DNA of 51,718 nucleotides, taken from positions 1 to 51,718 of the forward strand of contig CAYYRB010000012.1 of assembly GCA_964473995.1 (NCBI GenBank). The letters run 5' to 3'. This DNA comes from JAKRSD01 sp964473995. Lineage in GTDB: Bacteria > Bacteroidota > Bacteroidia > CAIKAF01. The position numbers were made by a program, and so were the translations under genes. The first letter of the stretch is position 1. The number at the start of each line of letters is the position of its first letter. This document shows, in pieces, positions 1 to 8,536 of the stretch. The notes under the pieces were generated by a model. That model searched no databases and was not told the origin of the DNA. It saw only the letters and a program-made list of their open reading frames with translations.

Positions 1-583
1 TTGCTTTGGTAACCGAAAAACCCACTTTCAGGTTTTCCCATTTTAGATACACTTTTCCGTTTTCCGCTTCGAACTCGAGCGATTCATACAACTCGTTTTT
101 TTCCGGCTTGGCCTCAATTCGGAGTTGATCTTTTTCAGCCTCATATTCGTATGATCCCCATTGTTCGGGTCGTGTATTGAAAATAACGGTCCATTCTTTC
201 TTGCCCGGAATGGTAAACAGGGCATAGGTTCCCGCCGGTATTTCTTTCCCGTTTACGTTGGCCTTCTGATCAAACGAAATAGTGGTAGCCTCATTGGCTC
301 CCGTGCGCCATACTTCATCAAAGGGCACCAGCTCTCCCCAGATGGAGCGGCCTTTCACTTTGGGTGAACCCCAGGTGAGTTTTACGGAAACTCCGTCCAA
401 CAAAAACGAAGCCTCTTTAGGCGGACTTTCCCGTTTGGTTTTGTCCTCGGGGGCTTTGGCCGTAGAGTCGGCTTTTGGCGTTTGCAGGGAGTCCTGGCGG
501 GATGCCTCATTTCCCTTTTTTATCGGATCGCAGGCGGTGGCTATACAGAGAGCAGTCGCCGATATGAGCAATACTTTTTTCAT
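1..583 (-). CDS. DUF2911 family lipoprotein, C-terminus beyond window
   Basis: Reads from an ATG at 583 to the window edge without a stop, so it is 3'-truncated (194 codons seen). The N-terminus MKKVLLISATAL is a lipoprotein signal with a probable acylated Cys at residue 18 (ATAC), followed by a Ser/Lys/Glu-rich linker to about residue 55. The rest matches the DUF2911 pattern: LTWGSPKVKGRSIWGELVPF, then VWRTGANEAT, then GKEIPAGTYALFTIPG and WTVIFN. DUF2911 proteins are common in Bacteroidota and have no assigned biochemical function. It is expected to sit in the periplasm or outer-membrane face. A TAnnTTTG box ends 4 nt before the ATG. Family call is firm; role is unknown. Confidence 0.9.
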   Translation of the reverse strand, partial: MKKVLLISATALCIATACDPIKKGNEASRQDSLQTPKADSTAKAPEDKTKRESPPKEASFLLDGVSVKLTWGSPKVKGRSIWGELVPFDEVWRTGANEATTISFDQKANVNGKEIPAGTYALFTIPGKKEWTVIFNTRPEQWGSYEYEAEKDQLRIEAKPEKNELYESLEFEAENGKVYLKWENLKVGFSVTKA

Positions 584-587
584 GGCG

Positions 588-595
588 CAAATGTA
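588..595 (-). promoter_or_regulatory. -7 box of the DUF2911 gene
   Basis: TACATTTG on the minus strand matches the Bacteroidota -7 consensus TAnnTTTG. Only four bases (CGCC) separate it from the ATG at 583, so the transcript would start at or next to the start codon. No well-spaced -33 TTTG is visible. Confidence 0.55.
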
Positions 596-625
596 TTTAA
601 GAAATTCGGCAAAATTTCACTCAAA

Positions 626-2794
626 TTATCGGTTCTTCAGATGCAGAAAAAAATAGTCTGCAATTTTTTCCATCAGGTGTACCCGGTCTTTTCCGCGGAC
701 ATTATGCTCATGGTCGGGATACACGAAATAATCTACCTGCTTTCCCGCTTTGATGCAGGCATTCACAAATTCCAGCGAATGTTGCATCACCACTACGGGA
801 TCCTGGGCCCCGTGAATCATCAGCAGTCGGGCTTTCAGGTTCTTGGCTTTGTCCGTAAGGCTGGTGAGGGCATATCCTTCGGGATTTTCCTGCGGAGTAT
901 CCATGTAACGTTCGCCGTACATCACTTCGTACCATTTCCAGTCAATCACGGGACCGCCGGCCACGGCAGCTTTAAACACATCCGGAAAGGTTGTCACCAG
1001 GGTGGTGGCCATAAATCCGCCGAAACTCCAACCATATAAACCCATGCGTGTTTCATCCACATACGGAAGGCTTTTCAGATATTCCACGCCGCGCATCTGG
1101 TCTTTTAGTTCTTCTTGTCCGAGCTGCCTGTGAATTACATTTTCAAATTCGAATCCGCGGTCGGCTGAACCGCGGTTATCCAATGTGAATAGGATAAATC
1201 CTTCCTGGGCCATGTAATAGTCCCAGAGCCCGGCTCCGCCCAGCCAGGTATCGCTCACCAACTGGGCATGCGGACCGCCGTACACATAAATAATCACCGG
1301 GTATTTTTTATTTGGATCAAAATCGGCGGGGCGGATGATGCGTCCGTTCAACGGAGTTTTTCCGTCCGCAGCCGTAATGGTTACAAACTCGGCCTTGGGC
1401 AAGGCATAGTCTTTCATGGGGTTGCCGGCTTCTGAAATCGTTTTGGTTTTGCCCGACTTTATTTCCAGGCTATAAACCCTCTTTGGTATGGTAAGCGATG
1501 TGTATTGCACGATCAGGTAGTTTCCGTCGGAAGAGAGTTCGGCGTTGTGTACGCCTTTTTCGGGCGTGACTAGGCGGTTTTTGCCTGTCTTTAGTTGCAC
1601 CATGTGTACCTTTCGGCTCATGCCCAAATCGGCCGCCGTTTCGTAAAAAAGATGTTCTTCTTTTGCATCCGTCCCCAGAATCCTCGTCACAGGCTCATTA
1701 CCCACGGTCAGTTGACGAATCATCTTTCCTTCGCGGTCGTAGAGGTATAGTTGATTAAATCCATTTCGTTCACTTTGCCATATAAATTGGTCAGGTTTTG
1801 TTTTCAGAAAATAAGGCGGATTTTCGGGTTCCACCCATTTGGGGTGTTTTTCCTCAAAAAGCGTTTTTTCAAACTGTCCCGTCTCGGCCGAGTATCGGTT
1901 GTATTTCAGGTGATTTTGTTCCCGGTTCAGGATGCCGATGTAGATGTACTTTTCAGACGGATCCCAAGCTACAGAAGTCAAGTATTGGTCTTTAGGTTGC
2001 CCTGTTTGAATAATTAGGGTATTTCCGCTTGCCGTGTTATATACACCCAGTGTCACCTCTTCGCTCGTCATCCCGGCCATGGGGTAACGGATGTTGTTTG
2101 CAGCGGCAATGCGCTCCGCGGTATTCACCAGCGGATATTGGGTTACCATGGTTTCGTCCTTGCGGTAAAATGCAAGGGCTGTCCCCGTTGGAGAAGGAAA
2201 GAGGCCTTCGTGTATGCCAAATTCTTCGCGATGTACGTATCCGCTCCCGTTTACAATTCCCTTGTCATTATCCTTCGTGATGGCTTTGGGGCGGGAATTA
2301 CCCCGAACCAGATACAGGTTGTTTTCCTGGGTGAATGCAGCCCAGCCTCCCTCATCGCAGTAGGCGGAATATTCAGGCATTTTGCCGAAGTCGGCTAAAA
2401 TAGTTGGATTGGATGAGGGATCGTTTAGATTTACCCGGATGACTTTTTCTCCCGAAAATCGGAGTACGCCCGGCTTTTCCCATACATAGTTGCCCGGGAT
2501 GGCAGCGAACGGTTTGATATTGGAAGCGGCTAAGCGTGTATTCATGGTTTCCAGGCTGATGATTGCCTGACTTTCTCCCGTTTGCGGCGATATCTGCCGT
2601 AATTCTTTCCCTTTTTCCAGGTAGGAAAATAGATTTCCTCCCGGTATGGGTTTCAATGCATCCAACCCTTGCGGACGAAATTTTCGATTCTGTTCGGTGA
2701 CGGCTTCCTTCAGGGTGAGTTTTTGGCTTTGGGCAGATGCGGAAAACAATAGGAAAAGGAGGGCCGAGAGTGGAAGAGTAAGTCGTTTTATCAT
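626..2794 (-). CDS. S9 family dipeptidyl peptidase IV-type serine peptidase
   Basis: A 722-residue exported serine peptidase predicted to remove N-terminal dipeptides, typically X-Pro, in the periplasm. The ATG at 2794 gives a clean signal peptide (MIKRLTLPLSALLFLLFSAS, cleavage near AQS); a GTG at 2812 would add six residues and is less likely. Residues about 30-480 form the DPP IV N-terminal beta-propeller; the C-terminal 230 residues are the alpha/beta-hydrolase domain. The catalytic triad is visible: Ser590 in GWSFGGF, Asp665 in GAQDPVV, His697 in DHEHNVRG. The YGGPHAQ segment near the oxyanion hole and the RGSADRG motif are also S9 features. It lies between a lipoprotein gene and the peptide importer, all on the same strand, which fits extracellular peptide use, but no operon coupling is seen. 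Confidence 0.93.
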   Translation of the reverse strand: MIKRLTLPLSALLFLLFSASAQSQKLTLKEAVTEQNRKFRPQGLDALKPIPGGNLFSYLEKGKELRQISPQTGESQAIISLETMNTRLAASNIKPFAAIPGNYVWEKPGVLRFSGEKVIRVNLNDPSSNPTILADFGKMPEYSAYCDEGGWAAFTQENNLYLVRGNSRPKAITKDNDKGIVNGSGYVHREEFGIHEGLFPSPTGTALAFYRKDETMVTQYPLVNTAERIAAANNIRYPMAGMTSEEVTLGVYNTASGNTLIIQTGQPKDQYLTSVAWDPSEKYIYIGILNREQNHLKYNRYSAETGQFEKTLFEEKHPKWVEPENPPYFLKTKPDQFIWQSERNGFNQLYLYDREGKMIRQLTVGNEPVTRILGTDAKEEHLFYETAADLGMSRKVHMVQLKTGKNRLVTPEKGVHNAELSSDGNYLIVQYTSLTIPKRVYSLEIKSGKTKTISEAGNPMKDYALPKAEFVTITAADGKTPLNGRIIRPADFDPNKKYPVIIYVYGGPHAQLVSDTWLGGAGLWDYYMAQEGFILFTLDNRGSADRGFEFENVIHRQLGQEELKDQMRGVEYLKSLPYVDETRMGLYGWSFGGFMATTLVTTFPDVFKAAVAGGPVIDWKWYEVMYGERYMDTPQENPEGYALTSLTDKAKNLKARLLMIHGAQDPVVVMQHSLEFVNACIKAGKQVDYFVYPDHEHNVRGKDRVHLMEKIADYFFLHLKNR

Positions 2795-2826
2795 AACCTG
2801 ATTTTGAAACACAAATCAACGTTTTT

Positions 2827-4035
2827 TCATTTAAAATACCGGATGATGGCTTGTTTTTTATCGTCTTTGCTCCGGGAAAACCGTTCGCCCATTCGGTGAA
2901 AACTGCTGATGGTGGAGAAGATCAGCAAACCGGGTAACAGAGTCACCCACCAGGCCGTAGGATTCAGCCTTCCTTGAGCCAACAGCTTTCCCCAGGTGAA
3001 TACTTCGGGTGGAAGTCCGATACCTAGAAAGGAAAGCGAACTTTCTGCCAATACGGCGCCGGCAATTCCAAATGCCAAGACCGAAGGAATGGGGTTTAGG
3101 CTGTTGGGTAATGCATGCATAAAAAAAATGCGGAAGGAAGATAAACCGAGTATTTCTGCCGATTTGATGTAGTCAGCCTGCCGCACGTGGAGCATCTCGG
3201 CACGGGTGTAGCGCAAAAAGGAGGGCCAGGAAACTACCCCGATTACCAGGGCGGGCAGCCACACGGAGGGTTTACTCACGGCTGCTACGGCCAATATCAG
3301 CATCAATTTGGGAAAAATGACGGCCCATTCGGTAATTCGGCTGATAACAAAATCCAAGGGAAGCGGAAATTTTCTTTTGTCCAAACCTGCCGATTTACGG
3401 ATGCTGAAATAAGCTGCGATTAAGATTATTGATGGAACAAATACGTATGGAACTTCAGGTATGGGGAAGGCCATGTAAAATAAAAACAGCCCTGTTCCCA
3501 AGAGAAGGAGTAACCACTGGATTCGATTTAGGAGGATACGGGTATCTCCCCAGAATCCCGCTAAGGCACCGGGAAGAATGCCGATGCACGCGGCGATCAA
3601 CATGGAAACCAACCCGATGAGGAGGGAAATTCGGCACCCGTGGATGAGAATGGCTGCCACGTCGTGCCCAAGCTCATCCGTACCCAGGTAATGGGGTGCC
3701 CCTTTGGGTATATCATCCCGAAGGGCGTGTGGTTTTTGGAACCGGTCGTTCGCTGCGTCGGTTTTGTTTGGGTTGTATCGGATGGGCGGAAAGAACGATT
3801 TTTCGGCATAATCGGATGTCCACAGATCCGCCTGGATTAAGTCTTTTCGCGTAGGAATCAGTCCCCATTCACTCAGCCTGTATTCCAATGCGGGAAATCG
3901 GTAAGCCCCGTCTTTTTTTGCGAGTACAGGCAGTTCGCCGGCCCAGAAATCGCCCGTGAGGGCAAAGAATACCAGAAGCACGGGAAACCACAGGTGATTA
4001 TTTTTCCAAAATCGGCTCAGGAAAGAACGGCTCAT
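2827..4035 (-). CDS. ABC transporter permease, DppC/OppC type
   Basis: Second permease of a peptide/nickel-type ABC importer, 402 residues. The start MSRSFLSRF at 4035 makes an ATGA overlap with the stop of the upstream permease, so translation is probably coupled; longer in-frame starts inside that gene are unlikely. Features: one N-terminal membrane helix, a periplasmic stretch ending in HYLGTDELGHDVAAILIHG (the conserved OppC entry motif), then the permease domain with an EAA loop (SAEILGLSSFRIFFMHALP) and the terminal ESSLSFLGIGLPP motif. It is about 100 residues longer than typical OppC; the extra sequence includes hydrophobic helices around residues 170-220 between the usual TM segments. 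No ATPase gene accompanies it here. Substrate cannot be read from sequence; di- or oligopeptides are the default guess. Confidence 0.9.
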   Translation of the reverse strand: MSRSFLSRFWKNNHLWFPVLLVFFALTGDFWAGELPVLAKKDGAYRFPALEYRLSEWGLIPTRKDLIQADLWTSDYAEKSFFPPIRYNPNKTDAANDRFQKPHALRDDIPKGAPHYLGTDELGHDVAAILIHGCRISLLIGLVSMLIAACIGILPGALAGFWGDTRILLNRIQWLLLLLGTGLFLFYMAFPIPEVPYVFVPSIILIAAYFSIRKSAGLDKRKFPLPLDFVISRITEWAVIFPKLMLILAVAAVSKPSVWLPALVIGVVSWPSFLRYTRAEMLHVRQADYIKSAEILGLSSFRIFFMHALPNSLNPIPSVLAFGIAGAVLAESSLSFLGIGLPPEVFTWGKLLAQGRLNPTAWWVTLLPGLLIFSTISSFHRMGERFSRSKDDKKQAIIRYFK

Positions 4036-5462
4036 TTTTTCCATGCGGATTGTCGGATTTTGGGATCGGTAAAAATGAGCAACAAGTCGGAAAGCAGGTA
4101 GCCGGTGAGGGTAAGCAGACTGCTCCAAAAAAGAATGGCCAGGATCACCGGAAAATCACGCAGAAAATAGGCGCGGTAAAGCCATTCACCCATGCCTGGC
4201 AAAGAAAACAAGGTTTCTAAAACCACCGAACCGCCGATAAGTCCCGGTAAAATATTCGCCCCCAGCGTAATCAGCGGACGCAGCGAATTAGGCCACAGGT
4301 GTTTCCAGATAACTGAACGCAGGGGGATACCGTGTGCCAGGGCTGCCCGAAAATACTGGTTTTCGGAAGCTTCGCTGAGTGCGGTCTTGGTTTGTTGGCT
4401 AACAAAGGCGATACCGCCGTAGGTCCACGCAAAAATGGGCAGTGTGAAATGCCTTATCAGTGTTTGGAAAAACTCATCGGGCGGCATGGAAAGGGAAATT
4501 CCTCCGCTTCCATAGGGTGCAAACCAGTTCAATCCGTCGCCTCCGGCCAGCCAGATGATGCACAGGGAAGCTACCCAAAAAGAAGGCAGGGAAAATCCGA
4601 GAAACAACAGACCGTTGATTATCTTTTCGGCGGGATGTCCGCGGTAAAGTGCAAGCCAGGTCCCAAGCGGAATGGAAATGAGGTAGGTGAGCAGGAGGGA
4701 AGTGAGGCTGAGCAAAACCGTGAGTCCGATTTTTTCTGAAAGCGAAACGCGGATCGGCTTTCCGTCGGCCAGGGAATTGCCAAAATCACCCCGTATAACG
4801 CCTTTGTTTTTTCCATTTCCGAAAAACCAATGGCCAAAGGCACATTCCGAATAAAAGTGAATGGTAGGAAAACTATTTTTCCATTTGCTCTGTGCCTCAA
4901 ATCTTGCTTCCAAAGCTTCTGAGCCTTGGGAAAACCAACCTGCCTTCTCTTTAAGTAGGGGATCTGAAAGTATTGTTTGCCTTAGTTGAGCAAATCCCGA
5001 CCGGGTTTCTGTTTCATCTGCTGTTCGGCTGAGTTCGAATATCAATTCTTCGGCACGGTTCTTATTTTCTGAATCGGGAACGTAATTGAGCAAGGCGGAT
5101 GATTGCTCCAGAAATTCATACCAACGCCGGCAGGCCTTGTAGTTTCCCGTTTGAAGCGTCCAGAGGGAAAGTGTTGCCTTTTTTGTGGGGTTCCACTCAA
5201 AAACGGCTTCTGTCGGCATGCTGAGGCGATTTATTTCAAAGTAAAAAACGGGAAGATGGGTTCCCAGTTTTTCGGCCATGATTCGTGTTTTTTTGCTTTG
5301 ATCAGCTGCGTAAAGAGGAGAAAATGCGGCTTCAGAATTGTCCTCCATTTGCAGCAGCATCTCATTTCCGGGCAGCGATCGGATCAGCGCAAATGTGAAT
5401 ACGGAAATAACCGCTACGGAAGGGATAAAGAATAGAATTCGCCTGAGGATGTAGCGCGTCAT
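4032..5462 (-). CDS. ABC transporter permease, DppB/OppB type, with large periplasmic insert
   Basis: First permease of the importer, 476 residues, against about 310-340 for ordinary DppB/OppB. TM1 (residues 8-28, IRRILFF-like) is followed by a periplasmic region of about 200 residues instead of the usual 60-70. The family landmarks are still present at each end of it: LGTHLPVFYFEI near residue 66 and GDFGNSLADGKPI near 230. The remaining part has five or six membrane helices and the EAA loop AALAHGIPLRSVIWKHLWPNSLRP, ending in ETLFSLPGMGEW. Its ATG overlaps the stop of the binding-protein gene by 4 bases and its stop overlaps the next ATG. The insert has no recognisable domain and may contact the binding lipoprotein. 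Confidence 0.9.
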   Translation of the reverse strand: MTRYILRRILFFIPSVAVISVFTFALIRSLPGNEMLLQMEDNSEAAFSPLYAADQSKKTRIMAEKLGTHLPVFYFEINRLSMPTEAVFEWNPTKKATLSLWTLQTGNYKACRRWYEFLEQSSALLNYVPDSENKNRAEELIFELSRTADETETRSGFAQLRQTILSDPLLKEKAGWFSQGSEALEARFEAQSKWKNSFPTIHFYSECAFGHWFFGNGKNKGVIRGDFGNSLADGKPIRVSLSEKIGLTVLLSLTSLLLTYLISIPLGTWLALYRGHPAEKIINGLLFLGFSLPSFWVASLCIIWLAGGDGLNWFAPYGSGGISLSMPPDEFFQTLIRHFTLPIFAWTYGGIAFVSQQTKTALSEASENQYFRAALAHGIPLRSVIWKHLWPNSLRPLITLGANILPGLIGGSVVLETLFSLPGMGEWLYRAYFLRDFPVILAILFWSSLLTLTGYLLSDLLLIFTDPKIRQSAWKK

Positions 5463-7225
5463 TTCGCGGGTTTTGCCTCCTCGGCCGGATGTAGACTGCC
5501 CAGCCAGAATCCCGGTCTCTGATCGGAAACGATAATTCCCTCAAGGCTTTTTTTGACGGCTATGCGTTCTTTGCCCGAGCAAAGGAAGATAACCGGACAG
5601 GCCTGACGAATCAACAATTGCAGGTACATGGAGATACTTTGTCTTGCAAGTTCGTCGCTTTCCAGGCGGTTGGCGTTGATCAGAGAGTCTGATAGAGCAT
5701 TGCCGAACGAGGTGAAGTTAGTTCCCCCGCGCGCGCTTTCCGTATGCCAAAGCTGATAGGGGTCTGATTCTACCGCACTTTGGATAAATCCGCCTACGTA
5801 AAAATCAAAATCATGTGCTTTCAAGCGTTCCACTAAAGTGGGAATTTCGAGTGCTCTTAATTCGGTTTTAATTCCGTTTTTATTTAATTCCTCCGCATAA
5901 ATCAAGGCAATTTTTTCTCTTCGTGGATTTCCGACATTGTAGAGCAATTCAAGTTTTAATTCTTTCTTTTTTCCTTTGATTTTTTTATCAAGTATGCCAT
6001 TTTCATCGGAATCGGTCCAGCCGGCTTTTTTGAGCAGTTCTTGGGCCATTTGGGGATTGAATTCAATCAGATCGATATCGGGATTTACCCAGCCGCCCCA
6101 TGCATATGGCACAAAAGAGGTGATGGCTTCTCCCAGTCCATAGTATGCCGAGGAAATCATCCGATCCACGTCTGCCAGCCTGCTGAGAGCGTGCCTCACT
6201 TCCGGATCGTCCAGCGGTTCACGTTTGGTATTGATGCCGATACTTTCATAGCCTAATTGTTCTGGAGTAAACGTATTGAATGAGGCCGTAAACTTTTCCG
6301 ATTTCGGTAAATCTTGGGTGAAAATCATGGGATCTATGGAATACATTAAATCCAATTCGCCTGATTTTAACGCCGTGATGGCTGCCGTTTCGTCTTTGAT
6401 GAATTCAAAAATCAGTTGACTAGGGTAGGCTTTGAAATAATGCGATTCGTCTTTAACGCGGTCTCCCCACCAATTTTTCTTTCTCTTCAGCACGATGCGC
6501 TGACCCGGTTCCCAGCTTGCTAAAGCATATGGGCCGCAGCCCACGATGATTTCACGGCTGAATTTTTCCGAAGAAAAATTTTCTGCAAATGAAATCAGGC
6601 TTGAGTCGGCTTTGAAATTCTCCCCTTCGTCATACAATCTTTTTACGGTAACCTCGTCCAATACACCGGTTGAATCATACACGTAACGTGGAAATATGGC
6701 CATATCGCCGGCGATAGTGGATGAGAGCATGTAGGGCGAAGCAAATATTACCGAGTAACGACGGGGATTTTGTGGATCAATCTGTAGATCTTCTATGTCT
6801 CGGTAATAGCCGCGTATGGAATGTTGGTTAATTAAGGGTAATTTGGCCAACTTGAGCGAAAAGGCAACGTCTTCCGCCAAAATAGGACTGCCATTATCCC
6901 AAGTGGCTTCTTCCCTGATTTCCAAAGTTACTTTTTGTTTCCCGCCGGGTAGGTTTTCCGTTACGGGCATTTCTTTTGCCAGGATGGGAGTCCAATCCAG
7001 TTTTTTCATATCAATGCCCAGGGGCGGGTATGAAATGTAACTAAGTATGATGGTTTTATTTTGATCGTTTACCGTGATGGCATTTAAACCTGCCGGTTCC
7101 GGATTCATCCGCAATTTGATGGAGAATTCACCGTAATCGGTCTTTTCTTTTTTTGATTTTTCTCCGCAGGAAAAAAACAAAAGTAGGGCTGACGCCAAAA
7201 GAATTTTTGTGTGTAGGGTATTCAT
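5459..7225 (-). CDS. Peptide/nickel-type extracellular solute-binding lipoprotein (SBP_bac_5)
   Basis: The 588-residue substrate-binding component of the importer. The signal ends in LLLFFSCGEKSKKEK, with Cys20 as the probable lipidated residue. The family-5 fold is recognisable from VTLEIREEATWDNGSPILAEDVAFSLK (written here in two overlapping parts: VTLEIREEATWDNGSPI and AEDVAFSLK), RYSVIFASPYM, GCGPYALASWEPGQRIVLKR and FDFYVGGFIQSAVESDPYQL. Family-5 proteins bind peptides, nickel chelates or oligosaccharides; nothing here fixes the ligand. The stop overlaps the ATG of the DppB-type permease by 4 bases, so the three genes form one translationally coupled unit. An ATPase pair (DppD/DppF) is absent and must be encoded elsewhere. 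Confidence 0.92.
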   Translation of the reverse strand: MNTLHTKILLASALLLFFSCGEKSKKEKTDYGEFSIKLRMNPEPAGLNAITVNDQNKTIILSYISYPPLGIDMKKLDWTPILAKEMPVTENLPGGKQKVTLEIREEATWDNGSPILAEDVAFSLKLAKLPLINQHSIRGYYRDIEDLQIDPQNPRRYSVIFASPYMLSSTIAGDMAIFPRYVYDSTGVLDEVTVKRLYDEGENFKADSSLISFAENFSSEKFSREIIVGCGPYALASWEPGQRIVLKRKKNWWGDRVKDESHYFKAYPSQLIFEFIKDETAAITALKSGELDLMYSIDPMIFTQDLPKSEKFTASFNTFTPEQLGYESIGINTKREPLDDPEVRHALSRLADVDRMISSAYYGLGEAITSFVPYAWGGWVNPDIDLIEFNPQMAQELLKKAGWTDSDENGILDKKIKGKKKELKLELLYNVGNPRREKIALIYAEELNKNGIKTELRALEIPTLVERLKAHDFDFYVGGFIQSAVESDPYQLWHTESARGGTNFTSFGNALSDSLINANRLESDELARQSISMYLQLLIRQACPVIFLCSGKERIAVKKSLEGIIVSDQRPGFWLGSLHPAEEAKPAK

Positions 7226-7274
7226 AGAAAATGGGTTTGTGTTTGTGGTTGGTAAATTTTTGGAATAAGAAACG

Positions 7275-7292
7275 GTCCCTGTGATAAGGGAC
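7275..7292 (-). terminator. Hairpin downstream of the Pur-alpha-like gene
   Basis: Perfect 6-bp inverted repeat GTCCCT / AGGGAC with a 6-nt loop, followed on the minus strand by CGTTTCTTATT. It lies between the stop at 7298 and the binding-protein start at 7225. The T-tract is weak, so termination may be partial. Confidence 0.5.
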
Positions 7293-7297
7293 TGATT

Positions 7298-7558
7298 TTA
7301 TTCCTGTTTGGTTCGGTCTATGAAGAGCAGCGCATCTTCCAAGCCCGTCATGAATTTATCGAAATCTTCCGGGTAGAGAAAGATTTTGTGTTTCTCAAAC
7401 GTAAATTCTCCATTGGGTTTTACGTTCTTTTTGCTTTCCGTGATGATCAGGTATTTTGCACCGTCTCGCATGGCTTTTACATCGAAAAAGTAGGTTCGCT
7501 TGCCCGCCCGAACGGACTTTGTATACACATCAGGATTAGAGTAGTTGTTTTCTTCCAT
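7298..7558 (-). CDS. DUF3276 / Pur-alpha-like nucleic-acid-binding protein
   Basis: An 86-residue protein starting MEENNYSNPDVYTKSVRAGK; an in-frame start two codons earlier is less typical of the family. It matches the DUF3276 family, the single-repeat bacterial relatives of eukaryotic Pur-alpha: KRTYFFDVKAMRDGAKYLII, then TFEKHKIFLYPEDFDKF and a C-terminal helix. Borrelia and Bacteroides members bind single-stranded DNA or RNA through the beta-sheet face, so this is a likely regulator or nucleic-acid chaperone in the cytoplasm. It is monocistronic: consensus promoter upstream and a hairpin downstream. Confidence 0.9.
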   Translation of the reverse strand: MEENNYSNPDVYTKSVRAGKRTYFFDVKAMRDGAKYLIITESKKNVKPNGEFTFEKHKIFLYPEDFDKFMTGLEDALLFIDRTKQE

Positions 7559-7583
7559 ACACATCAGGGAAATATGCCCTTCG

Positions 7584-7617
7584 CAAATTTAAAAGGAAAA
7601 GAATTCTTTTTTCCAAA
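7584..7617 (-). promoter_or_regulatory. Consensus Bacteroidota promoter of the DUF3276 gene
   Basis: Minus strand: TTTG at 7617-7614, a 22-nt spacer, then TAAATTTG at 7591-7584, matching the -33 TTTG / -7 TAnnTTTG pattern. The leader to the ATG at 7558 is about 25 nt. Confidence 0.65.
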
Positions 7618-7669
7618 TGCGGGACGATAATTCTGTATTTCCAAAGATCCCCTGATGAAGCAAAAAAAA

Positions 7670-8398
7670 TTACTTTTTCGCCACGAAGGCCTGTAAAATA
7701 GGTCCTCGCCAGCCTTTGTGCGGATGTCCTTTGACCTCACTGAAACCGCTTTTTCGCATCATGGTTTTCACTTCCTCCGGACGTGCGAAAGAAAGGACGC
7801 TTTTTACCAGGTAAGTGAATATGGTGGAAGAGCCGGTGAGCAGGGTGCAGAAGGGTACGATAAAACCGTAGCCAAGTATTGCCCAATAGGCTTTTGCCCA
7901 AAAGGTTTCTTTGATGGAATAATCATGAATGCACACTTTTCCGCCCGGCTTCAGCACACGGTAAATTTCTGCAAGAAACGCCTCGTAATCGGGCATATTG
8001 CGGAGTCCGTAGGCTACAAACACCGCATCGAATGATTCGTTTTCAAAGGGTGGGTGCATCGCATCGCTGAGAACAAGGGAAACTTTACCTCCCTGTATTT
8101 CTGCCGCAAATTTTCTCTCGGCAACGGCCAACATGCCTTCGGAATTATCCAAAGCCGTTACCGATCCGTCAGGTAGCTGCGCAAGTAGTGCGGAGGTGGA
8201 TTTTCCCGTGCCGCAGCACAATTCCAATACACGCTCGTTTCCATTGAGCGCAAGCCACGCAGCCGAAGCTTCCAAATCCGCGGCATATCCTTGGCTCAGC
8301 GAAGTAGCCAGGTCATATTTGTCGGCAATGCGATTGAATTCTTTTGGCACTGCCGATTTGTTTTGTATGAGCGGTGCGGCGGCTGTCGTGGTTGTCAT
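7670..8398 (-). CDS. UbiE/MenG-like class I SAM-dependent methyltransferase
   Basis: A 242-residue Rossmann methyltransferase. The SAM-binding motif I is VLELCCGTGKSTSALL, the acidic ribose-binding residue sits in VTALDNSEGM, and the post-motifs are FDAVFVAYGLRNMPDYE and YRVLKPGGKV. The N-terminal FNRIADKYDLATSLSQGY and the GLRNM segment resemble UbiE/MenG (quinone methylases). The C-terminal part is hydrophobic (residues about 170-200, WAILGYGFIVPFCTLLTG), unlike canonical MenG, and suggests a lipid-soluble substrate. It is transcribed divergently from the carotenoid gene crtI across a 138-bp region holding two palindromes. It may be the menaquinone methylase, or a paralogue acting on a carotenoid or other isoprenoid. 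I favour isoprenoid methylation without choosing the substrate. Confidence 0.8.
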   Translation of the reverse strand: MTTTTAAAPLIQNKSAVPKEFNRIADKYDLATSLSQGYAADLEASAAWLALNGNERVLELCCGTGKSTSALLAQLPDGSVTALDNSEGMLAVAERKFAAEIQGGKVSLVLSDAMHPPFENESFDAVFVAYGLRNMPDYEAFLAEIYRVLKPGGKVCIHDYSIKETFWAKAYWAILGYGFIVPFCTLLTGSSTIFTYLVKSVLSFARPEEVKTMMRKSGFSEVKGHPHKGWRGPILQAFVAKK

Positions 8399-8463
8399 TG
8401 TACTGTTATTTTGAATTTCGGGTGATGCTTCCGTTTTTTTTACAGACCTTTGAAAATATTCTG

Positions 8464-8477
8464 CAAGTTTAAACTTG
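8464..8477. promoter_or_regulatory. 14-bp palindrome in the divergent methyltransferase/crtI region
   Basis: CAAGTTTAAACTTG is a perfect palindrome, 73 bp before the crtI start. Its GTTTAA half-site recurs in the second inverted repeat at 8511. The plus-strand TAAACTTG within it is one base off a -7 box, so a protein bound here could block or activate transcription. No regulator gene is adjacent. Confidence 0.4.
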
Positions 8478-8510
8478 TTTTCTAAAAGTTGAACAAATTG
8501 GATCCACGTG

Positions 8511-8527
8511 TGTTTAAATCTTAAACA
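8511..8527. promoter_or_regulatory. Inverted repeat TGTTTAA-N3-TTAAACA upstream of crtI
   Basis: Perfect 7-bp arms around ATC, ending 9 bp before the TTG start of crtI. It shares the GTTTAA half-site with the palindrome at 8464, 47 bp centre to centre (between four and five helical turns). The position over the expected crtI promoter fits an operator. Confidence 0.4.
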
Positions 8528-8536
8528 TTTTTTTCG

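Noticed and set aside
482..1039. 185-residue open frame on the plus strand over the peptidase gene
   Set aside because: It runs antisense to the S9 peptidase and DUF2911 genes, has no recognisable domain, and reflects codon usage of the opposite strand.
7670..8398. Firm assignment of the methyltransferase as MenG
   Set aside because: The motif I region and C-terminal part differ from Bacteroidota MenG, and its position next to crtI leaves a carotenoid or other isoprenoid substrate possible.
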